Position numbers and translations under genes: made by a program. This document shows positions 49,705 through 60,096 of a DNA stretch of 64,000 bases, piece by piece; position 1 is the stretch's first letter; every line of letters starts with the position of its first letter. This DNA is from Microbacterium keratanolyticum. GTDB taxonomy: Bacteria; Actinomycetota; Actinomycetes; Actinomycetales; Microbacteriaceae. The DNA lies in the NCBI RefSeq assembly GCF_016907255.1, contig NZ_JAFBBQ010000001.1, positions 2,418,001 through 2,482,000 of the forward strand, read 5' to 3'. Under the pieces are notes generated by a model, which saw only the letters and a list, made by a program, of their open reading frames with translations, made no database searches and was not told the DNA's origin.

Positions 49705-52700
49705 GTGACTGTGCAGGGGATTGTTCGCGCCTTGGAAGAGGCATCGCCGTTTCGTGATGCGCTGAGTTGGGCGCAGACCGATGCCGAGCTGATCGCTGCC
49801 GACGGCATGGACGCTCCGCTGCTCGCAGGACTGCTTCAGCGCCGGGCCGACTCCGGGAAGCCCGCTGCGCTCCTCGTCGTCGTCCCCACCGGTCGGCGCG
49901 CTGAGACGCTGGCGAGCGCCCTCGTCTCCTATGTTCCGGACGCGGAGGTGCTGACGTTCCCGGCATGGGAGACGCTGCCGCACGAGCGCTTGAGCCCCAG
50001 CCCCGACACGGTAGGGCGCCGCTTGGACGTGCTGGGGCGCATAACCGAGTGGGACGGCACGCATCCGCTCATCGTGGTGGCGTCCGTGCGCGCGGCTCTG
50101 CAGCCGCTTGCCCCGGATCTCGGCGGAATCTCCGCGCTCGTGCTGCGCAAGGGCGCCCGCGGTCTCGAACTCGATGAGGTCGCTCGCACGCTCGTCGAGC
50201 GTGCGTACTCGCGCGTCGACATGGTCTCCCGTCGCGGCGAGTTCGCCGTGCGCGGCGGCATCCTCGACGTGTTCCCGCCGACTGCCGAGCATCCGGCCCG
50301 AGTTGAGTTCTTCGGCGATGAAGTCGACGAGATTCGCTTCTTCTCGGTCGCCGACCAGCGCTCACTGCCGGGTGAGGTCGCAGAGGTGTCGCTTCCTGCG
50401 AGCCGCGAGCTGCTGCTGACGCCCGCCGTGCGCGAGAAGGCAGCGTCGCTCGTTGCGGTCTTCCCGGGGATTGCCGCGATGCTGCAGAAGATGGCAGAGG
50501 GAATCCCGGTCGAGGGCATGGAGTCGCTGCTGCCGGCGGTCGCAGGGCCGCTCGTGCCGCTCGCCGACTATCTGCCCGCGGGATCCGCCACGGCGCTGGT
50601 CGACCCCGAGCGTGCCAGCGCGCGCGCGACGAGCCTGGGCGAGACCAACCGTGAGTTCCTGGAGGCGGCATGGAGCGCCGCAACGGCCGGGGCATCCGCG
50701 CCTGTCGACCTCGGCGCCGGAGACTTTCTCTCGCTCGGTGACTTCCGCACGGCCGTGCACGACCGAGACGGCGTCTGGTGGCGGCTGAGCGCCTTCGATC
50801 CCGGTTCCGAGAGCGAACATCTCGATGCCGGATCCGACGGACAGACCGCCGTGCCGATCCCGTCGTTCCACGGCAATGTCGACGGCGCCATAGAGTTCGT
50901 CTCCGCACGTGTCAGCGACGGCTGGCGCGTCGTGCTCGTCGCTGCAGGCGCAGGACTCATCGACCGTGCGCGCGATGTCCTGTCCGATCGAGGGGTCGCG
51001 GCACGAATCGTCCCCGATCTCACCGAGGTTCCCGATGCGGGAGTGGCGACGCTCGTGGTGGGGAGCATCGAGGCCGGATTCCAGGTTCCCGAGGCGGGGC
51101 TCGCGGTGCTCACCGAGAACGAGTTCTACGGACGCACGATCGGCGGCGACCAGCGTGTGGTCAAGAAGCTCGCCTCGCGCCGCAAGAACGTCGTCGATCC
51201 GATGCAGCTCAAGCCCGGCGACTTCGTCGTGCACGCCACGCACGGCATCGCGCGCTTCGTCGAGATGACCCAGCGCGAGGTGTCCACCGGAGGGCGCAAC
51301 GCCGTCAAGACGACCCGTGACTACCTGGTTCTCGAGTACGCGCCGTCGAAGCGCGGCTATCCGGGCGACAAGCTCTTCGTGCCGACCGACCAGCTCGACC
51401 TGCTGTCGAAGTACGTCGGTGGCGAAGCGCCCACGCTGTCGAAGATGGGCGGCAGCGACTGGGCGGCAGCCAAAGGCAAGGCGCGCAAGGCAGTGCGCGA
51501 CATCGCGGTCGAGCTCGTCAAGCTGTACTCGGCCCGGATGAGCGCGAAGGGTCACGCCTTCGGCCCTGACACTCCCTGGCAGCGCGAGCTGGAAGAGGCG
51601 TTTCCGTTCGCGGAGACCCACGATCAGCTGCAGACGATCGACGAGATCAAGGCCGACATGGAACGGCCGATTCCCATGGACCGTCTGCTCTCGGGCGACG
51701 TCGGCTTCGGCAAGACCGAAGTCGCGGTGCGGGCCGCATTCAAGGCGATCCAGGACGGCAAGCAGGTCGCCATGCTCGTGCCGACGACGCTGCTGGTGAA
51801 GCAGCACCTCGAGACCTTCACCGAGCGCTTCGCGGGCTTCCCGGTCAAGGTGCGTCCGCTGTCGCGCTTCCAGACCGACAAAGAGGCGCGCCTCGTGCTG
51901 CAGGGCCTGCTCGACGGCACGGTCGACATGGTCATCGGAACACACCGCATCCTCACCGACCAGGTCATCTTCAAAGACCTGGGACTCATGATCATCGATG
52001 AGGAGCAGCGATTCGGCGTCGAGCACAAGGACGCCCTGAAGAAGATGAAGACGAACGTCGACATCCTGGCGATGAGCGCGACACCCATCCCGCGCACGCT
52101 CGAGATGGCCGTGACCGGGATCCGGGAGATGTCGACGCTGGCGACGCCGCCAGAAGACCGGCACCCGATCCTCTCGTTCGTGGGTCCTCGCAACGACAAG
52201 CAGGTCGCCGCGGCGATCCGTCGTGAGATCCTCCGCGAAGGACAGGTCTTCTACGTGCACAACCGGGTGCAGTCGATTCAGCGGGTCGCCGCACAGCTCG
52301 CCGAGCTCGTTCCCGAGGCGCGCATCGCCGTCGCCCACGGGCAGATGGGGGAGCACCAGCTCGAGCAGGTCGTCGACGACTTCTGGGAGCGCAAGTTCGA
52401 CGTGCTCGTGTCGACGACGATCATCGAGACCGGTCTCGACATCTCGAACGCGAACACCATCATCATCGATCGAGCCGACCGCTACGGCCTGTCGCAGCTG
52501 CACCAGCTGCGCGGGCGCGTCGGACGAGGCCGCGAGCGCGCCTACGCGTATTTCCTCTACGACGAGCTCAAACCGCTCTCCGAGACCGCCGCCGACCGTC
52601 TGCAGACCATCGCGGTCAACAACGAGCTCGGGTCGGGCATGCAGGTGGCGCTGAAAGACCTGGAGATCCGCGGTGCCGGCAACATGCTCGGCGCCGAGCA

Positions 52701-53271
52701 AGCCGGACACATCGCGGGCGTCGGCTTCGACCTGTACCTGCGGATGATCGGAGAGGCCGTGTCGACCTTCCGCGGTGAAGAGACCGAGACCGGCGCCGAG
52801 CTGCGACTGGAGCTGCCGATCGACGCGCGCATCCCGGATGCCTACATCGACAGTGAGCGTCTGCGTCTGGAGGCCTACCAGAAGCTCTCGTCGGCCTCCA
52901 CGGCCACCGCAGCGGATGATGCGATCGGTCTGGTGATCGATGAACTGACCGACCGCTATGGAACGCCCCCGCCGGAGGTCGAAGGACTCGTCGCCGTGGC
53001 ACGTCTCCGTCGCCGCGCCGCGCGCGCGGGAATCAGCGATGTCGTCGTGATGGGCTCGAACCTGCGCATCGCACCGGCACATCTCGCCGACTCGATGCAG
53101 GTGCGTCTGCGCCGCCTGTACCCGACCGCGAAGCTCGTGAGCGGTGGCGATGCTCTCGTCGTCCCGATTCCGCGTCCCGGCGATGAGGCGATGACCGATG
53201 AGCAGCTCCTCGACTGGGTCGGACAGCTGCTCACCGCCCTCTTCCCCGAACCGGTCGCGGCGAGCAGCTGA
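49705..53271 (+). CDS. mfd: Transcription-repair coupling factor
   Basis: Mfd removes RNA polymerase stalled at DNA lesions and recruits UvrA. The 1188-residue protein shows the UvrB-homology region (TFPAWETLPHERLSPSPDTV), RNA-polymerase-interaction domain (GDFVVHATHGIARFVEM), RecG-like translocase with Walker A SGDVGFGKTEV and the DEEQ box, GRVGRGRERAYAYF and the C-terminal TRCF domain (VTDRYGTPPPEVEGLV region). Length is normal. The GTG start is set by TAGACT six bases upstream. mazG lies farther along, a usual actinobacterial neighbourhood. Confidence 0.96.
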   Translation: MTVQGIVRALEEASPFRDALSWAQTDAELIAADGMDAPLLAGLLQRRADSGKPAALLVVVPTGRRAETLASALVSYVPDAEVLTFPAWETLPHERLSPSPDTVGRRLDVLGRITEWDGTHPLIVVASVRAALQPLAPDLGGISALVLRKGARGLELDEVARTLVERAYSRVDMVSRRGEFAVRGGILDVFPPTAEHPARVEFFGDEVDEIRFFSVADQRSLPGEVAEVSLPASRELLLTPAVREKAASLVAVFPGIAAMLQKMAEGIPVEGMESLLPAVAGPLVPLADYLPAGSATALVDPERASARATSLGETNREFLEAAWSAATAGASAPVDLGAGDFLSLGDFRTAVHDRDGVWWRLSAFDPGSESEHLDAGSDGQTAVPIPSFHGNVDGAIEFVSARVSDGWRVVLVAAGAGLIDRARDVLSDRGVAARIVPDLTEVPDAGVATLVVGSIEAGFQVPEAGLAVLTENEFYGRTIGGDQRVVKKLASRRKNVVDPMQLKPGDFVVHATHGIARFVEMTQREVSTGGRNAVKTTRDYLVLEYAPSKRGYPGDKLFVPTDQLDLLSKYVGGEAPTLSKMGGSDWAAAKGKARKAVRDIAVELVKLYSARMSAKGHAFGPDTPWQRELEEAFPFAETHDQLQTIDEIKADMERPIPMDRLLSGDVGFGKTEVAVRAAFKAIQDGKQVAMLVPTTLLVKQHLETFTERFAGFPVKVRPLSRFQTDKEARLVLQGLLDGTVDMVIGTHRILTDQVIFKDLGLMIIDEEQRFGVEHKDALKKMKTNVDILAMSATPIPRTLEMAVTGIREMSTLATPPEDRHPILSFVGPRNDKQVAAAIRREILREGQVFYVHNRVQSIQRVAAQLAELVPEARIAVAHGQMGEHQLEQVVDDFWERKFDVLVSTTIIETGLDISNANTIIIDRADRYGLSQLHQLRGRVGRGRERAYAYFLYDELKPLSETAADRLQTIAVNNELGSGMQVALKDLEIRGAGNMLGAEQAGHIAGVGFDLYLRMIGEAVSTFRGEETETGAELRLELPIDARIPDAYIDSERLRLEAYQKLSSASTATAADDAIGLVIDELTDRYGTPPPEVEGLVAVARLRRRAARAGISDVVVMGSNLRIAPAHLADSMQVRLRRLYPTAKLVSGGDALVVPIPRPGDEAMTDEQLLDWVGQLLTALFPEPVAASS

Positions 53272-53301
53272 TCCGTCCGGGGTGTGCACAGGTGCCGCTG
53301 G

Positions 53302-53307
53302 TACCGT
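53302..53307 (+). promoter_or_regulatory. -10 box TACCGT, leaderless start for the hydrolase gene
   Basis: TACCGT is followed by six bases and the ATG at 53314. No ribosome binding site is present in that space. Confidence 0.5.
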
Positions 53308-53313
53308 CGGCGC

Positions 53314-54126
53314 ATGAGCCTAGACCGCAGGATGGAGCGTCCCGGTGCTCGTATCCGCTATCGCGTGGGCGAGGGCGACGGTCGCGCCGTGGTATTCACC
53401 CACGGCGCGGGGATGGACCACACAAGTTTCACGGCGCTCGCCGAGCGGGTGCAGGAGGCCGGATTCCGCCCGGTGCTCTGGGACCAGCGCGGCCACGGGG
53501 AATCCACCCTCGACGCGCACGTGCGTTTCCGTGCCGCTGACACGCTCGCCGATCTCGGCGCGCTGCTCGAGGAGCTGAACCTCGCTCGACCGATCCTCGT
53601 CGGACACTCACTGGGCGGCAACCTGTCGCAGGCGTTCGTGCGGGCCGAGCCCGACCGCGTCGCCGCCCTCATCGTGATCGGCGCGACGTGGAACGCCGGG
53701 CCGCTGACCTCCGTCGAGCGGGTGGCACTGCGGTTGGCGGCCCCCGCGCTCGCGCTCATTCCTGCACGACGTCTTCCCGGGCTTATGGCGCGCGCGTCGG
53801 CGGTGACGCCGGGTGCCATCGCCGCCACCGAAGCCGTCTTCGCTCGCATGCCGAAGGCGCGCTTCCTCGACGTCTGGCGGGCGACCGTGTCTTTCGTCGA
53901 CCCCGACGACAGCTACCGCACCCCCGTCCCGCTTGCGCTCATGCACGGCGCGGAGGACCGCACCGGCAACATCGTCTCCGCGATGCGGCGCTGGGCGCTC
54001 GTTGAGGGGATCGTCGCCTACGTGATCGAGGATGCAGGGCATCTGCCGATGCTGGATGCGCCGGATGAGACGGCGCACGACCTGCTGGAGATCCTTTCTC
54101 TGCTTCCGGACACAGCCCCCCACTAG
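53314..54126 (+). CDS. Alpha/beta hydrolase
   Basis: A 270-residue serine hydrolase fold. The oxyanion block is FTHGAGMDHTSF, the nucleophile elbow VGHSLGGNL, the acid in HGAEDRTGN and the His in EDAGHLPMLD. A helical lid is likely between about 135 and 200. No signal peptide. Substrate unknown; esterase, epoxide hydrolase or haloperoxidase-like relatives are all possible. The stop codon overlaps the stop of the opposed SDR gene (shared CTAG). Confidence 0.88.
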   Translation: MSLDRRMERPGARIRYRVGEGDGRAVVFTHGAGMDHTSFTALAERVQEAGFRPVLWDQRGHGESTLDAHVRFRAADTLADLGALLEELNLARPILVGHSLGGNLSQAFVRAEPDRVAALIVIGATWNAGPLTSVERVALRLAAPALALIPARRLPGLMARASAVTPGAIAATEAVFARMPKARFLDVWRATVSFVDPDDSYRTPVPLALMHGAEDRTGNIVSAMRRWALVEGIVAYVIEDAGHLPMLDAPDETAHDLLEILSLLPDTAPH

Positions 54127-54998
54127 AGCAGCGAGAATCCTCCGTCGCTGGTCAGGGTCTGTCCGACGATCCAGGATGCGGCGTCGGTACACAGCCAGGC
54201 GATGAGCTGTGCGGGGTCCTCGGGCCTCCCGAATCGGCCGAACGGCGTCTTCTGCAGGTACTCCGGAATCCAGCTGAGATCACGATCGGTCGTTGCCGGA
54301 TCCAGATACCCGGTGTCGACGGGGCCGGGGTTCACGGTGTTGAGGACCAGCCCGACCTCCAGCAGCTCGGCGGCGACCGTGCGGGTGACGCCCGCGAGGG
54401 CGGCTTTGCTCGTCGCGTATGCCACTTCTCCGCGCATCGGCCCATCAGCCTGCCCGGACGTCATCCAAATCACCCTTCCGGTCGGCGCGGCGAAGGGCTG
54501 ACCGCCGGTGTTCCGGTCTCCCGGGCGTGCGGGCTTCCCGGACGTCGTCTGCTGCTCCGCTCGGCGGCGCCGCGCGAGCGCCCCTGTCAGCAGGAGCGTC
54601 GCACGGGCGTTCGTCTGCCAGTGGGCGTCGAGGGCGTCGGCGGTCAGATCGAAGATGCTGCCGTCACCGCCGCTCATCGCCTGGTTGCACACGAGGATGT
54701 CGAGACGACCGGTCAGCGCGGTGGCCGCATCCACGAGGTCGTCGATGGCGGCAGGATCACGCAGATCGGCATTCCTGTCACCCATCCGCGCGCCGGGCGC
54801 GAGAGCATCGCGAACGCCGCTGCGCACGGCGTCGAGGTCATCGCCACCCCAGGGCTGATCGACGTCGTGGGGACGGAAATGATGGAGGAACACGTGTGCG
54901 CCGAGGTGGGCGAGGGCGAGAGCGACGCCGAATCCGATTCCGGCACGGCGAGAGACGCCGGTGATGAGCGCGGTCTGTCCGCGAAGAGGAAGGTGCAT
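54123..54998 (-). CDS. Short-chain dehydrogenase/reductase with an inserted loop
   Basis: A 291-residue FabG-like SDR. The cofactor motif is TGVSRRAGIGFGVA, the catalytic Ser region WMTSGQADG and the Tyr/Lys YATSK. The usual NNAG reads VCNQAMSG. About 25 extra residues rich in Arg, Gln and Gly lie before the strand carrying the Ser. The C-terminus ends TLTSDGGFSLL as in enoyl-ACP- or beta-ketoacyl-type reductases. Substrate unknown. Confidence 0.85.
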   Translation of the reverse strand: MHLPLRGQTALITGVSRRAGIGFGVALALAHLGAHVFLHHFRPHDVDQPWGGDDLDAVRSGVRDALAPGARMGDRNADLRDPAAIDDLVDAATALTGRLDILVCNQAMSGGDGSIFDLTADALDAHWQTNARATLLLTGALARRRRAEQQTTSGKPARPGDRNTGGQPFAAPTGRVIWMTSGQADGPMRGEVAYATSKAALAGVTRTVAAELLEVGLVLNTVNPGPVDTGYLDPATTDRDLSWIPEYLQKTPFGRFGRPEDPAQLIAWLCTDAASWIVGQTLTSDGGFSLL

Positions 54999-55102
54999 GA
55001 TGCGGTCTTTCGTTCGGGGCGCGCGTGGAACAACCCGAAGCGCGCGGGGAAGTGCGAGAACGAAGTCAACGGCATTGCATGACGGCGAGCCTAGCAGCGC
55101 GC

Positions 55103-55108
55103 TACGGT
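55103..55108 (+). promoter_or_regulatory. -10 box TACGGT, leaderless start for the LbH protein gene
   Basis: TACGGT lies six bases before the ATG at 55115. The 116-bp gap to the divergent SDR gene has no other clear site. Confidence 0.5.
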
Positions 55109-55114
55109 GGGCGC

Positions 55115-55711
55115 ATGATCTACGAGCACCTCGGGGCTCGGCCCCGCATCGACGACACCGCAGTCATCGCTCCCACGGCCGTCATCTCCGGCGACGTGCA
55201 GATCGGTCCGGGATGTCAGGTCTTGCACGGGGCCGTGATCACCGCGGAGGGTGGGCCGATCACGCTGGGCGCCCACGTCATCGTGATGGAGAACGCGCTC
55301 ATCCGTGCGACCGCCGCCGATGCCGTCCACATCGGACCCCACTGCCTGGTCGGCACTCTTGCGAGCATCGCGGGAGCCACGGTCGGCGAGGAGGTGTTCT
55401 TCGCCTCGGGCGCACGCGTGTTCAATGGTGCACGGGTGGGGGACCGCTGCGAGGTGCGGGTCAACGCGATCGTGCACCGACGCGCGGTTCTGCCAGAAGG
55501 AACCGTGGTGCCGATCGGCTGGGTCGCCGTGGGGGATCCGGTGCAGCTCCTGTCTCCGGATCGCGCGGAGGAGATCGCCGCGGCACAGCCGGAACTCGAT
55601 TTCCCCGGGTACGTGTTCGGCGTCGACCGCGACACACCGGATCTCATGGTGCAGCTCACCGAGCGCTACGGTCAGTCGCTGGCGCGGCACGTCGACGACC
55701 GCTCCGTCTGA
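55115..55711 (+). CDS. Left-handed beta-helix (gamma-carbonic-anhydrase-like) protein
   Basis: A 198-residue hexapeptide-repeat protein: turns run from about residue 12 to 135 (for example AVIAPTAVISGDVQIGPG), then a C-terminal helix. The overall plan is YrdA/CaiE-like. The three zinc His of true gamma-carbonic anhydrases are not in place: where V-L-H and G-H-x-x-x-x-H-G are expected it reads MENALIR and CLVGTLASIAG. It is therefore probably not an active anhydrase; an acyltransferase or scaffold role is open. Confidence 0.75.
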   Translation: MIYEHLGARPRIDDTAVIAPTAVISGDVQIGPGCQVLHGAVITAEGGPITLGAHVIVMENALIRATAADAVHIGPHCLVGTLASIAGATVGEEVFFASGARVFNGARVGDRCEVRVNAIVHRRAVLPEGTVVPIGWVAVGDPVQLLSPDRAEEIAAAQPELDFPGYVFGVDRDTPDLMVQLTERYGQSLARHVDDRSV

Positions 55712-55722
55712 GCCAGAAACGA

Positions 55723-55757
55723 CCGAAGGCCTCTCCCTGCGGGGGAGAGGCCTTCGG
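55723..55757. terminator. Bidirectional hairpin terminator
   Basis: A perfect 15-bp stem (55723-55737 with 55743-55757) and 5-base loop lie between the convergent LbH and gdhA genes. Confidence 0.85.
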
Positions 55758-55771
55758 CATGACGCGGATGC

Positions 55772-57196
<1,425 letters not shown>

Positions 57197-57266
57197 TCAC
57201 GCGCGAGGGCGCCGGATACGGCGAGGAGATTTCACTTTACCGTGTCAGGCGTGGGACGTTGACACA

Positions 57267-57300
57267 CAGATGCCCGAGGCTGTAATGCCCCGGGCATCTG
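57267..57300 (-). terminator. Hairpin downstream of ppc
   Basis: CAGATGCCCG and CGGGCATCTG form a 10-bp stem with a 14-base loop, starting 7 bp past the ppc stop on the minus strand. The flanking ACAC/GTGT can extend it. Confidence 0.7.
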
Positions 57301-57306
57301 GGTGTG

Positions 57307-59979
57307 TCATCCCGTGTTCTGCAGGCCCGCGGCGACGCCGCTGACCGACAGCAGCAGAAGTCGCTGCAGCTCCGGATCCTGCGGGGCGTTCTCCGGGGTG
57401 TCGCGCAGCGCACGCAGCGCACGCAGCTGGAGCAGGGAGAGCGCGTCGACGTAGGGGCTGCGCATCTTGACGGCGCGCTGAAGCACGCGCTTGTTCGCGA
57501 GCAGCTCGTCGCCGCCGGTCAGGCGGATCACCCATTCCCGGGTCAGCTCCAGCTCGTCGAGGACGAGCTGCGCCAGCTCCGGACGATCGCCGAGCTCGAG
57601 GTAGCGGCGTGCGATGCGCGTGTCTGTCTTGGCAAGACTCATCGCGACGTTGTCGATCATCGTCCGCAGCAGCGGCCAGTCACGATATGCGGTCTGCAGG
57701 AGCGCGACATCGCCGACGGCGTCGAGGGCGGAGCCCAGGCCGAACCAGCCGGCGAGGTTGATGCGCGCCTGTGTCCAGGCGAACACCCACGGAATGGCGC
57801 GGAGATCTTCCAGGGACTCGACGGAGAGGCCTCGGCGGGCAGGGCGCGATCCCAGCGCGAGCAGACCGATCTCCTCCAGCGGGGTGACCGTGGCGAACCA
57901 GGGGGCGAAGCCCTCGGCCTTCACAAGCGAGAAGAAGCGCTCACGGGAGGCGGCATCCATCACCGATGCCACCTCGGCGAAGCGCTCCGCAGCCTCGCTC
58001 GTGCGCTTCTCGACGCTCGGCGAGGACGCCAGCAGGGTGGCGGCGGCGACCTGATCGATGTGGCGCATCGCGATCGCGGGCTCTCCGTAGCGGGCGAAGA
58101 TCGTCTCGCCCTGCTCGGTCAGCTTGAAGCGGCCATCGACGGAGTGCGGCGGCTGAGCGAGGATCGCCGAGTTGGCGGGTCCACCACCGCGTCCGAGCGC
58201 ACCGCCACGGCCATGGAAGAGCGTGAGCTCGATGCCCGACTCCTTCGCCCACCCGGCGATGAGCGCCTGCGCTTCGTAGAGCGCGAGGGTTGCCGCGACG
58301 GGCCCGACGTCCTTCGACGAGTCGGAGTAGCCGAGCATGACCTCCATGCGGCGACCGGTCTGCGCGAGACGCGCAGAGACCTCAGGATGCGTGATGACCT
58401 CGGCGAGGATGCCGGGGGCCGCCTGCAGGTCGGCGAAGGTCTCGAAGAGCGGGACGACGTCGAGGACGGGCCCGTCGCCGTCGGGGAAGGCGAAGCGCGC
58501 GAGACGGTGCACGTTCGCGAGGTCGTCGGCGGACTGCGTGAACGACACCACGTAGCGTCCGGCGGAGCGCGGACCGTACGTGTTCTGGATGTGCGCGACA
58601 GCGCGGAAGACCTCAAGGACCTCCTGCGTCTGTTCGCTGATCTCGCCGCCGGCCTGCAGCTCGGCGAGCGCGGTGCGGTGCACCTGGGAGTGCTGGCGCA
58701 CTTCGAGCTCGGTGAGGTGGAAGCCGTACGTCTCGACCTGCCAGATGAGGTGCTGCACGCCGCCGAAGGCGTGACGGCGCGCCCCGGCAGCCTCGAGCGA
58801 GTCCTGCACAGCGCGCAGATCGGCGAGCAGCTCGTCGGGGACGCGGTACCCGCGTGCCCGATCACCGAGGCGGGTCGCCGTGACGCGGCCCGCGATGAGC
58901 AGCATGACTCGGCGGTGCGGCTCTTCGGGGGAGCGCTTGGCAATCTCTTCCGCAGTCTCGGGATCTGCGGCGCGCAGCTGGTCCCAGAGTGCCTCGACCG
59001 CGGCGGAGGGCGGGGTGCCCTCGGCATCCAGTGTCAGTGTTCGTCCGATGCGGGCGATCGCGCTCTCGAGGCCGCGCAGGACGTGATCGGACGCGATGGC
59101 CGCGGCCTCGCGTGTGACGTCTGCCGTGACGAACGGGTTGCCGTCGCGGTCGCCGCCGACCCACGATCCGACGCGCACGAAAGCGGGTGCGATCGGCGCG
59201 GAGTTGCCGGAGTCGGACCCGCGCAGCGCATCGTCGATGCGGCGGTACACGTGCGGCACCGTCGTGAAGAGGGTCTCGTCGAACACGGACATGACCGTGC
59301 GCACCTCATCGGTGGGCGCGGGCTTCTCCGCACGCAGAGGGGCGGTGCGCCAGAGAGTGTCGACCTCTTCCAGCATCCGGCGCTGCGCGCGCTGCTGTTC
59401 GGCACCGCCCTCGCTTGCGACGTCGTGCTGGGTCAGCAGATCGGCCAGACGGCGGATGCTGCTGGAGACCGCGCGACGGCGGGCCTCGGTCGGGTGCGCC
59501 GTGAACACGGGGTGGAAGCGCAGCGCGCCCAGGCGCCGCTGCGCCTCCTCGGAGCCGACCTCGCCGACGAGCTGCGCGAACGCGGTCGCGACGGTGTCAT
59601 TGGCGTCGGGTCGGCCCGGCTGACCCGCCCGATCGCGGAGCACGCGCACGCGCTGGTGCTCTTCCGCGAGGTTCACGAGGTGGAAGTAGGCGGTGAAGGC
59701 GCGAGCGACCTCGTCGGCGCGCTGCACCGAGAAGGATTCGGCGATCTCGGTGGCGCGGGCGAAGGCCTCGGCGGAGTCATCGTCGTACGCCTGGATCGTG
59801 GCGATGCGCAGTCGCTCCACATCGTCGAAGAGGCCGTCGCTGCCGCATTCGCGCAGAACCTGGCCGAGCAGAGCTCCCAGCATCCGCACATCGGCGCGCA
59901 TGGCGTCCGGAATCTCGCGGCCGGCCTCGAATCGCCCAATGAGACGGATTGCTTCAGTGTTCGTGGGTTCGGGGGTCAC
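57307..59979 (-). CDS. ppc: Phosphoenolpyruvate carboxylase
   Basis: Carboxylates PEP to oxaloacetate, refilling the TCA cycle. The 890-residue enzyme has the catalytic His in VFTAHPTEARRR, the GYSDSSKDVG loop, the flexible FHGRGGALGRGGGPAN loop and the C-terminal ending in NTG typical of PEPC. The GTG start is six bases after TACGCT, supporting it. A 920-codon open frame on the opposite strand is a shadow of this gene. Confidence 0.95.
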   Translation of the reverse strand: MTPEPTNTEAIRLIGRFEAGREIPDAMRADVRMLGALLGQVLRECGSDGLFDDVERLRIATIQAYDDDSAEAFARATEIAESFSVQRADEVARAFTAYFHLVNLAEEHQRVRVLRDRAGQPGRPDANDTVATAFAQLVGEVGSEEAQRRLGALRFHPVFTAHPTEARRRAVSSSIRRLADLLTQHDVASEGGAEQQRAQRRMLEEVDTLWRTAPLRAEKPAPTDEVRTVMSVFDETLFTTVPHVYRRIDDALRGSDSGNSAPIAPAFVRVGSWVGGDRDGNPFVTADVTREAAAIASDHVLRGLESAIARIGRTLTLDAEGTPPSAAVEALWDQLRAADPETAEEIAKRSPEEPHRRVMLLIAGRVTATRLGDRARGYRVPDELLADLRAVQDSLEAAGARRHAFGGVQHLIWQVETYGFHLTELEVRQHSQVHRTALAELQAGGEISEQTQEVLEVFRAVAHIQNTYGPRSAGRYVVSFTQSADDLANVHRLARFAFPDGDGPVLDVVPLFETFADLQAAPGILAEVITHPEVSARLAQTGRRMEVMLGYSDSSKDVGPVAATLALYEAQALIAGWAKESGIELTLFHGRGGALGRGGGPANSAILAQPPHSVDGRFKLTEQGETIFARYGEPAIAMRHIDQVAAATLLASSPSVEKRTSEAAERFAEVASVMDAASRERFFSLVKAEGFAPWFATVTPLEEIGLLALGSRPARRGLSVESLEDLRAIPWVFAWTQARINLAGWFGLGSALDAVGDVALLQTAYRDWPLLRTMIDNVAMSLAKTDTRIARRYLELGDRPELAQLVLDELELTREWVIRLTGGDELLANKRVLQRAVKMRSPYVDALSLLQLRALRALRDTPENAPQDPELQRLLLLSVSGVAAGLQNTG

Positions 59980-59985
59980 CTTTCG

Positions 59986-59991
59986 AGCGTA
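59986..59991 (-). promoter_or_regulatory. -10 box TACGCT, leaderless start for ppc
   Basis: On the minus strand TACGCT precedes the GTG at 59979 by exactly six bases. Confidence 0.5.
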
Positions 59992-60096
59992 GCCGGGTCA
60001 GCAGCGTGCTCCCGCACGGTTACGGCCCGCGACAGGCAGTCGCGTCAGGACTCGGATCCGGATGCCCCGCCAGCGGCGCAACGTACGATGGAATCG

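Noticed and set aside
57304..60087. A very long open frame running in-frame into nhaA
   Set aside because: It lies opposite ppc, has no recognisable domain, is Arg/Glu/Gly biased as GC-rich antisense frames are, and the NhaA homology starts only at about 60097.
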